Source: Gemmatimonadota bacterium (lineage in GTDB: Bacteria; Gemmatimonadota; Gemmatimonadetes; Longimicrobiales; Gaopeijiaceae). Taken from it: a DNA stretch of 64,000 nucleotides. The notes below the pieces were generated by a model that did no database searches, was not told where the DNA came from, and saw nothing but the letters and a program-made list of their open reading frames with translations. The first letter of the stretch is position 1; every line of letters starts with the position of its first letter. This document shows, in pieces, positions 51,927-59,397 of this stretch. The translations under genes were made by a program, and so were the position numbers. The stretch covers positions 1 through 64,000 of the forward strand of contig VXQO01000156.1 of NCBI GenBank assembly GCA_009838975.1, read 5' to 3'.

Positions 51927-53209
51927 CGCTTGCGTTCCGGTGTGTCGTGGCTGAGCAACGCGGCCAGTTCGTCCGCGTCGAGTTGCGTTCCCGCCTTGCT
52001 GCCCATGCCCCGTCCCGAGCGGGAAGAACGGCTGCGCGCGGACTTCCTCTCGCTCACGACGCCCCCCGCGAAGTCGAAGTCGGGGTGGTGGACCTTCTCG
52101 AGCTTGCGTTCCAGCTGGTGCTCGAGCGTGCGGAAGGCCCCGAGGTCCGCCGCGGTGACGAAGGTGACCGCCTCTCCGGTCGCTCCCGCTCTGGCCGTGC
52201 GGCCGATCCGGTGCACGTAGTCGCCCGGGTCGAGGGGAACGTCGTAGTTGACTACATGCGAGATGCCCTCGATGTCGAGGCCGCGCTGCGCAATGTCGGT
52301 CGCGACCAGCACCCGTACCTTGCCCTCCGTGAAGCGGTCCATGGCGCGGGTACGGTGCCGCATGTGGCGGTCGGAGTGGATGACGTCGCACTCGATCGCG
52401 GCCTTGTCCAGGCGCGACCGGAGGGTGTCCGCCCCGATCTTCGTGCGCGTGAAGACGAGGACCTGGTCCCATCCGGGCTGGGCGAGGAGGTGGACGAGGA
52501 GGTCCGGCTTCAACTCGGGGCGTACCGAGTACGCGACTTCGGAGATGCCCTGTGCCTTGGTGCCCGACGGGCTGACCTCGACCCAGACGGGATCGCGCGT
52601 CATGCGTAGCGCAAGGGCGTGCACGGCGTTCGGCATCGTCGCTGAAAAGAGGAGCGTCTGCGGCCGCTTGCCGAGACCCTTGACCACCTCTTCGATCTGG
52701 GGCCGGAAACCCATGTCGAGCATCCGGTCCGCCTCGTCGAGGATCAGCAGCCGAATGCCCTTCAGCTTCGCCCTGCCCCGGTTCTGCAGATCGATCAGGC
52801 GCCCGGGAGTGGCCACGACGATCTCGTCGCCGCGGGCCAGCGCGTCGAGTTGCGGGCCGTAGGACACGCCCCCGTAGATCGCTGCCGAGCGGAAGGCCGA
52901 CCCGTTGCTCAACGCGTCGGTGTCGTCGCGCACCTGCTGCGCCAGTTCCCTGGTCGGGCAAAGCACGAGGACCTGGAGTCCGGCGCCTTCGCGGATCGAT
53001 TCCAGCGCCGGAAGCATGAACGCTCCGGTCTTGCCGGTGCCGGTACGGGCGATCCCGACCACATCCCTCCCGGCCATGATCCTGGGAATCGCCTGCTGTT
53101 GAATCGGGGTCGGCGTCGACCAGTCGAGCGCCTCTACCGCGGCCAATCGGAGGTCGGAAAGTCCGAATGCCGCAAAGTCGGTTGGTTCAGTCAAATGAAG
53201 TCGGGCCAT
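51923..53209 (-). CDS. DEAD-box RNA helicase
   Basis: 428 residues from ATG 53209. All core motifs are intact: Q motif (TPTPIQQQAIP), I (ARTGTGKT), Ia (PTRELAQQ), II (DEAD in LILDEADRMLDMGF), III (SAT), IV-VI (LVFTRTKIGAD, ATDIAQRGLDIEG, HRIGRTARAG). The tail is basic and serine-rich (RKSARSRSSRSGRGMGSKAG). It belongs to the RhlE/CsdA group involved in ribosome assembly or RNA decay. It contrasts with the inactive relative at 57566. Confidence 0.92.
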   Translation of the reverse strand: MARLHLTEPTDFAAFGLSDLRLAAVEALDWSTPTPIQQQAIPRIMAGRDVVGIARTGTGKTGAFMLPALESIREGAGLQVLVLCPTRELAQQVRDDTDALSNGSAFRSAAIYGGVSYGPQLDALARGDEIVVATPGRLIDLQNRGRAKLKGIRLLILDEADRMLDMGFRPQIEEVVKGLGKRPQTLLFSATMPNAVHALALRMTRDPVWVEVSPSGTKAQGISEVAYSVRPELKPDLLVHLLAQPGWDQVLVFTRTKIGADTLRSRLDKAAIECDVIHSDRHMRHRTRAMDRFTEGKVRVLVATDIAQRGLDIEGISHVVNYDVPLDPGDYVHRIGRTARAGATGEAVTFVTAADLGAFRTLEHQLERKLEKVHHPDFDFAGGVVSERKSARSRSSRSGRGMGSKAGTQLDADELAALLSHDTPERKR

Positions 53210-53274
53210 CCATTTCTTTCGGGATGGGGCCACGGTGGCCCCGCACGAATGTAATGAAGTCGCCATCTTTAGGG

Positions 53275-53784
53275 ATGGCCGCCGACACCGTATCCGTCCT
53301 CTTCGTCTGCCTGGGCAACATCTGCCGGTCTCCCCTCGCGGAAGGGATCTTCCTCAGCCTCGCGGAATCCCGGGGCCTGGGGGATCGCTTCCACGTCGAC
53401 TCCGCGGGCACCGGTTCCTGGCACACAGGCGAGCCTCCGGACACCAGGTCCATCTCGGTGGCGGCCGCCCACGGAGTCCGGCTCGTGGGTTTCGCCCGCC
53501 AGGTCACGCGCCGGGACTTCGACGACTTCGACGTCATCGTTGCGATGGACCGCAGCAACCGGCGGTCGCTGGAGCGGCTGCGCGGTTACGGTGCCCGGGC
53601 GGGGAAGGCCGATGTGGTGATGATGCGAGCCTACGACTCTCAGGACGGCGATCCCGACGTTCCAGACCCCTACTATGGCGGCTCGCAGGGCTTCGAACGG
53701 GTCTTCCGGATCCTCGAGCGTTCCTGCGAGGGGCTGCTGGACGACCTTTCCGCGGGACTGCGCCGGGATCGTCCGCGACCTTGA
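53275..53784 (+). CDS. low-molecular-weight protein tyrosine phosphatase
   Basis: 169 residues from ATG 53275 (ATG 53254 possible). The P-loop VLFVCLGNICRSPLAEG has the CX5R signature, and VPDPYYGG supplies the general-acid Asp. It dephosphorylates phosphotyrosine or, in some relatives, arginine phosphate. The TTG start of the following kinase-like gene overlaps its stop codon (TTGA, 53781-53784), a pairing also seen in other genomes where phosphatase and fructosamine-kinase genes sit together. Confidence 0.9.
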   Translation: MAADTVSVLFVCLGNICRSPLAEGIFLSLAESRGLGDRFHVDSAGTGSWHTGEPPDTRSISVAAAHGVRLVGFARQVTRRDFDDFDVIVAMDRSNRRSLERLRGYGARAGKADVVMMRAYDSQDGDPDVPDPYYGGSQGFERVFRILERSCEGLLDDLSAGLRRDRPRP

Positions 53785-54749
53785 TTCCGGCCTCCGTCCT
53801 GGCCGACGTCGGTCGCGCGGCGGGGTTGGGTCAATCGGATCTGCTCGGCACCCGCGGGGTAGGCGGTGGGTGCATCAACTCGGCCGCTGCGCTGCGGACC
53901 ACGGTCGGCACCTTCTTTCTGAAGTGGAATGCGAGCGCGGGAGAGGGCTTCTTTCGCGCTGAGGCTGAAGGGTTGTCGGCCCTGGCGGCGGCAGGCGGGG
54001 TGAGGACGCCCGGGGTTGTGGCGTGCTGCGACGACCAGGCAGAAGTGCCCTGGCTCCTGCTGGAATGGATCGAGGAGGACGGCGCCGCGACGACCTCCTG
54101 GCAGGACCTGGGACGGCGCCTAGCATCGCTGCATCGCATCCGGAGCGACGAGAGCGGCTTCGGGTGGGAGCGCGACAACGTGATCGGCTCGTTGCCCCAG
54201 CCGAACGGGTGGAGGACGAACTGGGGTCGGTTCTGGGCCGAAAACCGGATCCGGCCCCTCGCGCGGGAACTCCAGGGCGCCGGGGCTGTCACATCGCACC
54301 AGGCGAGCATGCTGGAACGGGCCGCCGACCGCGCGGGCGACCTTCTCGATGCGGCCGCGTCCGCGGACGGCGCGTCACTCCTGCACGGCGACCTCTGGTC
54401 CGGCAACGTCCTCTTCGCGGCGGGAGGCGAACCGGTACTGATCGACCCGGCCGTCTATGTGGGGCACCGCGAGGTGGACCTCGCCATGTCCCGCCTCTTC
54501 GGCGGCTTCCCCCGCGCCTTCTACCGTGCCTACGAGGAAGCCTGGCCGCTCCAGCCGGGGTACGAACGCCGCCTGCCCGCCTATCAACTCTACCCGCTCC
54601 TGGTGCACGCGCGGCTGTTCGGTGGGGGATACGTCGCCGCGGCGGTCAGGGCGGCCACCCGGATCAGCGCCGCACCGCCACCATCAGCCCGTCCCCCACC
54701 GGCAGGATCGTCGCGTCGAAACGCGGATCCGAGGACACCACCTCGTTGA
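53781..54749 (+). CDS. fructosamine-3-kinase-like protein
   Basis: 322 residues from TTG 53781. GGCINSAAALRTTVGTFFLKWN is the N-lobe with the ATP-binding lysine; LLHGDLWSGNVLF is the catalytic loop and VLIDPAVYVGHREVDLAMSRLFGGF the metal-binding segment. These kinases phosphorylate ketosamines on glycated proteins for repair. The C-terminus runs past the usual family end in a proline-rich tail and overlaps the convergent O-methyltransferase gene by 86 bp, so the last 20-30 residues may be recent read-through. Confidence 0.83.
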   Translation: MIPASVLADVGRAAGLGQSDLLGTRGVGGGCINSAAALRTTVGTFFLKWNASAGEGFFRAEAEGLSALAAAGGVRTPGVVACCDDQAEVPWLLLEWIEEDGAATTSWQDLGRRLASLHRIRSDESGFGWERDNVIGSLPQPNGWRTNWGRFWAENRIRPLARELQGAGAVTSHQASMLERAADRAGDLLDAAASADGASLLHGDLWSGNVLFAAGGEPVLIDPAVYVGHREVDLAMSRLFGGFPRAFYRAYEEAWPLQPGYERRLPAYQLYPLLVHARLFGGGYVAAAVRAATRISAAPPPSARPPPAGSSRRNADPRTPPR

Positions 54750-55359
54750 AGTGGTTGAGCCTGGCGGCGATCTCGTTGGAGTCGGGATCCAGTACGCGCC
54801 CCGACCAGAAGGCGTTGTCGGCCAGCAGCAGCCCGCCCCGCCGCAACAGCCGCGCCGCCTCCTCCAGGTAGACGGTGTAGCGTTCCTTGTCGGCGTCGAG
54901 AAAGACCGCGTCGAACGAGCCGTCGGGACCCAGGGCGCCGAGGATCTCGACCGCATCGCCGAGGCGAACATCCACACGGTCACACACCCCTGCGTCCTCG
55001 AGCGACCGCTGCGCCACCGCGGCGTGGTCGGGATCGATCTCGATCGTGACGAGTTCGCCGTCCACGGGCAGCGCGCGGGCAATCCAGATCGCGGAATAGC
55101 CGGCCAGCGTGCCGACCTCGACCACGCGTCGCGCGCCGCCCGCCCGCACCAGCAGCTGAAGCGCCCTGGCGGTGGCGGGCGGCAGCTGGATCCTGGGCAT
55201 TCCGGCCTCGTCGGCGCGGACCCGAACGCGCCGCAGGTGGTCGTCCTCGCGGGCAAAGAGCCGCTGGACATAGCCGTCCAGGGCGTCGTGGTCGAGTTCG
55301 GAGGGAGCGGGTGCCCCGGACGGGATCGGCCCGTGGTCGCTGTCAGCGCGGTCAGCCAC
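54664..55359 (-). CDS. O-methyltransferase, CCoAOMT-like
   Basis: 231 residues from GTG 55359. RRVVEVGTLAGYSAIWIARALP binds SAM, VTIEIDPDHAAVAQR carries the ribose-binding acid and DAVFLDADKERY the metal ligand; LLADNAFWSGRV follows, as in the cation-dependent catechol-type O-methyltransferases. The substrate may be a catechol or similar phenol. The start overlaps the aminotransferase stop by eight bases, so the two are translated together. Confidence 0.9.
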   Translation of the reverse strand: MADRADSDHGPIPSGAPAPSELDHDALDGYVQRLFAREDDHLRRVRVRADEAGMPRIQLPPATARALQLLVRAGGARRVVEVGTLAGYSAIWIARALPVDGELVTIEIDPDHAAVAQRSLEDAGVCDRVDVRLGDAVEILGALGPDGSFDAVFLDADKERYTVYLEEAARLLRRGGLLLADNAFWSGRVLDPDSNEIAARLNHFNEVVSSDPRFDATILPVGDGLMVAVRR

Positions 55360-56542
55360 CCAGCACCGCCGCCATGCGCCTCACGCCCGCCTCGATCTCT
55401 TCGTCCGACGAAGCGGTGCTCATGCGCGCGAACCGTGCGTCGCCGAACGCTTCGCCCGGCACGATGGCCACCCCGGCTTGCTCCAGCACGCGCGCGCACA
55501 CGTCGTTCGCGCAGGTGAGTTCGTCGTCGAACGCCGCGTCCACCCGGAAGTACAGGTAGAACGCGCCTCCCGGCATGATGTAGGGACATCCCGGCAGCAG
55601 TTCGTCGAAGAGGCGCGCGACCAGCTCCCGCCGCCGCCGAAAGGCCTCGAGCATCCGGGCCTTGTCGCGCGCGGCATCGTCGCTCCGGGTCAGCGCTTCC
55701 AACGCGGCCACCTGCGACGGCGTCGCGGCGTTCAGCGAGACATGGCTCTGGAAGGCCGACATTTTGGAGGCCAGCTCTGCCGTCGTATATGAAAAGCCGA
55801 CCCGCCATCCGGTCATGGCGTACGCCTTCGACATCCCGTTGGTCACCACGAGGTCGCCCACGGAATCCGGATCGAGGTCGAGCGCGCCCGGGGCCTTTCC
55901 GCCTTCGTCGCCGAAGTGGATCTCCTGGTAGATCTCATCCGAAATCAGCGTTACGCCGTGCTCTCTCGCCCACCCGGCGATCGCACCGAGCTGGTCCTTC
56001 GAATAGACCGCACCGGTGGGATTGGAGGGGGTCGAGAGGATGAGCCCCCTGGTCCGGGGCGTAACCACGCCGTCCAGGTCCTCGGGAGTAAGGAGAAAGT
56101 CGAGGCTCTCGCTCCCGGCCACGGGAACCGGTTCAGCCCTCGCCAGCGTGACCATCTCGGGATACGACGTCCAGTACGGCGACCCGATCAGCACTTCGTC
56201 TCCGGGTCCGAAGAGGCAGAAGCACGCGTTGAAGAGCGACTGCTTCGCCCCGGCCGACACCACGACCCGTGTGCCGTCCGCCGGATAGGCCGTACCCGCC
56301 GTCATGTATCTGGCCGCGGCCGTCCGCAACTCGGGAAGCCCCGCGGACGGAGTGTACCTGGTGCGTCCGGCCCGGATGCCGTCGATCGCCGCCCCGGAGA
56401 CCCACTCCGGGGTGTCGAAATCCGGCTCGCCCGCGCCGAGGTTGATGATGTCGCGCCCTTCGGCGGCCAGCTTCTTCGCCAACGTACTCACCGCCACGGT
56501 GGCAGAGGGCCGCAGTCTTGCAATGTTCTCCGAAAAGGTCAT
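55352..56542 (-). CDS. class I aspartate/aromatic aminotransferase
   Basis: 396 residues of fold type I, class I/II. NLGAGEPDFDTP is the substrate-binding start, STPSNPTGAVY contacts the cofactor, ISDEIYQ holds the Asp for the pyridine nitrogen, and NGMSKAYAMTGWR carries the Schiff-base Lys239. Closest in pattern to bacterial Ib aspartate aminotransferases, which also accept prephenate or aromatic acids. It overlaps the O-methyltransferase gene. Confidence 0.92.
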   Translation of the reverse strand: MTFSENIARLRPSATVAVSTLAKKLAAEGRDIINLGAGEPDFDTPEWVSGAAIDGIRAGRTRYTPSAGLPELRTAAARYMTAGTAYPADGTRVVVSAGAKQSLFNACFCLFGPGDEVLIGSPYWTSYPEMVTLARAEPVPVAGSESLDFLLTPEDLDGVVTPRTRGLILSTPSNPTGAVYSKDQLGAIAGWAREHGVTLISDEIYQEIHFGDEGGKAPGALDLDPDSVGDLVVTNGMSKAYAMTGWRVGFSYTTAELASKMSAFQSHVSLNAATPSQVAALEALTRSDDAARDKARMLEAFRRRRELVARLFDELLPGCPYIMPGGAFYLYFRVDAAFDDELTCANDVCARVLEQAGVAIVPGEAFGDARFARMSTASSDEEIEAGVRRMAAVLGG

Positions 56543-56631
56543 CGATTAGCCTTGGGTGTTACCGCTACGCGAGAGAAACGGCAGGGGGTGGATCCATTGG
56601 CACCGAGCGGACAATAGGACCGCAAGGGGAA

Positions 56632-57228
56632 ATGCGCGCAACCCCGGACGCCCGGCCGGGCGAGTTCTACTACGACTTCATCGATCCCAGGTCCTACGTC
56701 GTCAGCAACATGATCGACCGGGCCGGTGCCGAAGAGTCGTTCAGCTGGTTCGGGCTGGAGCTTTGTCCTCCCCCGGCACCGATGATCGACCCGCGCGATT
56801 CCTCCTGGCGCTCGCGCCGCTCGAAGGCACTGCGGTTTGCCCGGCCCCTGGACCTGCCCATGTGCGAGCCGGAGTTCCTGCCGTGGACGCGCAAGGCCCA
56901 CGAACTGTGCGAGTTTGCGCGCGAACGGGATCGCTTTCATGCCGTACGCCGCGCGCTCTTCCGCGCGCACTTCATCGACGGGGTCGACATCGGCCGCATA
57001 GATTTGCTGACCGAACTCGCGCACGAAGCCGGGCTGGATCGGACCGAGACCAGGGCAGTGCTCGACGTGGATCGCTACGAAGAAGCGATTCTGCGGACCC
57101 GCGAAGCGGCGGTCGATCGCGGGATCAGGACAGTGCCCGCCGTGATCACCGCAAGCGGGCGTCTGGATGACACGGGCTCTCTGCGCGAGATTCAGCAGTT
57201 GCTGACTGGCGGGATGGAGAACGAATAG
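56632..57228 (+). CDS. DsbA/FrnE-like thioredoxin-fold protein without CXXC
   Basis: 198 residues from ATG 56632, preceded by AGGGGA. It begins EFYYDFIDPRSYVVSN, the first strand and helix of the DsbA/HCCA-isomerase fold, and ends with GIRTVPAVITASG, the cis-proline loop. The CXXC position is occupied by Asp-Pro-Arg-Ser. This is the pattern of 2-hydroxychromene-2-carboxylate isomerases and related glutathione-using enzymes rather than of disulfide oxidases. It starts an apparent three-gene operon with 57243 and 57566. Confidence 0.77.
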   Translation: MRATPDARPGEFYYDFIDPRSYVVSNMIDRAGAEESFSWFGLELCPPPAPMIDPRDSSWRSRRSKALRFARPLDLPMCEPEFLPWTRKAHELCEFARERDRFHAVRRALFRAHFIDGVDIGRIDLLTELAHEAGLDRTETRAVLDVDRYEEAILRTREAAVDRGIRTVPAVITASGRLDDTGSLREIQQLLTGGMENE

Positions 57229-57242
57229 GAGCGAACGGAAGA

Positions 57243-57548
57243 ATGGCGGGATACCAGCGAAAGACAGCCCTGGGACCGGGCGACGTTCTGGCGCACGCGG
57301 AAAAGCACCTGCCGAAGTACATCGGACTGATGCGTTCCAAGCGTTCGTCGCACGGGGCCACGTACATCGGCAAGGAGGGCACGGTCGTCCTGCGGGCTCA
57401 CCGCCACGGCCCCTTTACCGACGTGACCGCCCAGACCGACCAGCTCAGAACATCACGGATGGACTACGAGATCCAGCGCTTCCTCATGACGCTGCCCTAC
57501 GAGTACGGCGACCCCGTAGGGGCTCGGCCCGGCGACTTCGGCCAGTAG
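57243..57548 (+). CDS. conserved-looking hypothetical protein
   Basis: 101 residues, basic, with no signal or membrane segment (MAGYQRKTALGPGDVLAHAE at the start; HRHGPFTDVTAQTDQLRTS in the middle). It lies 14 bases after the DsbA-like gene and 17 bases before the helicase-derived gene, so it is probably an operon member. The alternating strand-helix character suggests a small alpha/beta domain. No function assigned. Confidence 0.65.
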   Translation: MAGYQRKTALGPGDVLAHAEKHLPKYIGLMRSKRSSHGATYIGKEGTVVLRAHRHGPFTDVTAQTDQLRTSRMDYEIQRFLMTLPYEYGDPVGARPGDFGQ

Positions 57549-57565
57549 TCACGGAACCACCTCCA

Positions 57566-59233
57566 ATGTCGACATTCGAGGATCTGCCGCTCGGCCCGGA
57601 GACCGTCGCGGCGCTGGCGGCCGAGGGGATGGAAGTACCCACCCCCTTCCAGGCGGCCGCGATCCCCGTGATCTCGCGCGGCAAGGACCTGATGGGCCGC
57701 GCCGGGCCCGGGAGCGGTACGCTCGTCGCGTACGGCGCGCCGTTGATCGACCGGCTCGAAGGCGGCGCCGGCGCTCCCGCATGCCTCGTGCTCTGCTCGG
57801 GCGCTCGACAGGCCACCGAACTGGCCCGATCCTTCGCGCTCCTGTGTGACGGGTCCGGGCTGCGTGCGGCGGCCCTGGCCCCGCACTGGAACCTCCCCGA
57901 GCGCGCGGACTTCCTCTTCGTCCCCGCCGACCGTCTCAGCGCGCTCTACGACGGGACCGTCCCGATGGACCGGGTCCGCACCGTGGTCGTCCACGACGGC
58001 GACGGTGTGGTGAAGAGCGTGCCGCGGGACCATCTCGAAGCATTCCTCACCGGGCTGCCGAGCGACTGTCAGCGCGTCTTCTGCGGCCTCCCGTTCGGCC
58101 CCGAACTCCTCTCCATCGCCCGGCGATTCACCTCCCACGCAGTGACCGTACCGCCCGGACACACCGGTTCCCGGGGCCGGTCCGGAAAGGCCGCGCCCAA
58201 ACGCGATCTCCACTTCACCGTCGTCGAGGGCGACCGTTCGGAATCGGTCCTGGCCCTGACCGCCGAACTCCTGGGCGACACGGTGCGCCACGTGCTGCTC
58301 TACGCGACCACGGCCGACCAGGCGGCGGACCTGGGCGACTACCTGGCGGTGCACGGGTACCACGCGGGTCCTCCCGGCGACGAAACCGTACCCGTGTGGC
58401 TGTGCCCGGCCGAGGAGGAGGCCGAAGCGCGAGCCGCCATCGATGCGCTGGCGGACCCCGATCAGGTGGCTACGGTATCCTGCACGGTACCCGCGGGCGC
58501 CCAGGCTGCGACCGCGCGTCACGGCGGCAGTGGGGGCCCGGCCTGGGCGTTGCCGGCGGTGCGCGAACTCGGCCACCTCAGGCAGACGGCGGCCGAGGCC
58601 GGGCTGAAGCTCAAGCGTGTCCGGCCCGAGCGGCCAACGCGGGTCTCAGGCGCGCTCGACCAGTTGGCCGACAGGCTGCACGAGGCGGCCCGCGCCCCCG
58701 AAGCCACCCCATACTATCTCTTGGTGGAGTCGCTGCTCGATCGATTCACCGCGGCCGAGGTTGCGGCTGCGGCGCTCCTGTTGCTGGACCGCGGGAGCGC
58801 CAAATCGGCGGTGGCCCGAACCGCCGGCAAATTGCCAGAGATCCCGGAGAGCTGGGTGCGCCTGTTCGTTTCGGCGGGGAAGCGCGACGAGATCGGGCCG
58901 CGTGAACTGCTGGGTGCATTGACGAGCGAGTCGGGAGTCGCGGGCAAGAGAGTGGGGCGGATCGATGTGCGCGAGAGTCATTCCCTGATCGAAGTCTACG
59001 AGAGCGATGCGGGGAAGGTCATCAAGGCCCTCAACGGTACCACGCTCGGGGGACGGAGCCTCCGCGTGGATTACGACCGTGCGAAAGACCGCCGGCCCAA
59101 GGACCGGCGGTCTCCGGGAAAACCGGGTGGTGGCCCCCCGAGGGGCCGCCCCTCTAGGCCGCCATTTCGTCGCGGCGCCTCCGGAACATCCGGTAGAGGA
59201 AAACCCCCACCGCGACGAACAGGCCGATCTTGA
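57566..59233 (+). CDS. inactivated DEAD-box protein with DbpA RNA-binding domain
   Basis: 555 residues. The start copies a DEAD-box Q motif (FEDLPLG, TPFQAAAIPVISRGKDLMG). Where motif I should read A-x-T-G-x-G-K-T the sequence is AGPGSGTL (46-53), motif II is HDGD (143-146), and motifs III and VI are absent. The C-terminal region (about 430-505; RLFVSAGKRDEIGPRELLGA, VEVYE-like strand) is a DbpA RNA-binding domain and looks intact, followed by an RGG/proline-rich tail. It cannot hydrolyse ATP in the usual way and probably acts as an RNA chaperone or scaffold. Its last 80 bases overlap a convergent gene. Confidence 0.8.
   Translation: MSTFEDLPLGPETVAALAAEGMEVPTPFQAAAIPVISRGKDLMGRAGPGSGTLVAYGAPLIDRLEGGAGAPACLVLCSGARQATELARSFALLCDGSGLRAAALAPHWNLPERADFLFVPADRLSALYDGTVPMDRVRTVVVHDGDGVVKSVPRDHLEAFLTGLPSDCQRVFCGLPFGPELLSIARRFTSHAVTVPPGHTGSRGRSGKAAPKRDLHFTVVEGDRSESVLALTAELLGDTVRHVLLYATTADQAADLGDYLAVHGYHAGPPGDETVPVWLCPAEEEAEARAAIDALADPDQVATVSCTVPAGAQAATARHGGSGGPAWALPAVRELGHLRQTAAEAGLKLKRVRPERPTRVSGALDQLADRLHEAARAPEATPYYLLVESLLDRFTAAEVAAAALLLLDRGSAKSAVARTAGKLPEIPESWVRLFVSAGKRDEIGPRELLGALTSESGVAGKRVGRIDVRESHSLIEVYESDAGKVIKALNGTTLGGRSLRVDYDRAKDRRPKDRRSPGKPGGGPPRGRPSRPPFRRGASGTSGRGKPPPRRTGRS
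59087..59112 (-). terminator. hairpin serving the convergent small gene
   Basis: GACCGCCGG (59087-59095) and CCGGCGGTC (59104-59112) pair perfectly. On the minus strand the stem is followed by TTTC, so it could terminate transcription of the 59154-59360 gene from inside the coding end of its convergent neighbour. The T-run is short. Confidence 0.4.
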
Positions 59234-59360
59234 GGGCGGTCAGCAGGAAGCCGAACAACATTCCGAGGATCGGGCTCGCCGCCGCAACCAGCAGCTTGAG
59301 CAAGAGAACGCTGATGGCGCCCGTCGCCGCCACCGCGCCGAAAGTCTTCACGTAGCTCAT
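59154..59360 (-). CDS. small membrane protein of unknown function
   Basis: 68 residues with two hydrophobic helices (about 8-28 and 33-54) and a basic C-terminus (YRMFRRRRDEMAA). It overlaps the end of the convergent helicase-derived gene by 80 bp. It has no recognised family. Confidence 0.65.
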   Translation of the reverse strand: MSYVKTFGAVAATGAISVLLLKLLVAAASPILGMLFGFLLTALKIGLFVAVGVFLYRMFRRRRDEMAA

Positions 59361-59397
59361 TCAATCTCCTCCAGCGATCAGGATACCTTGGGCCACC

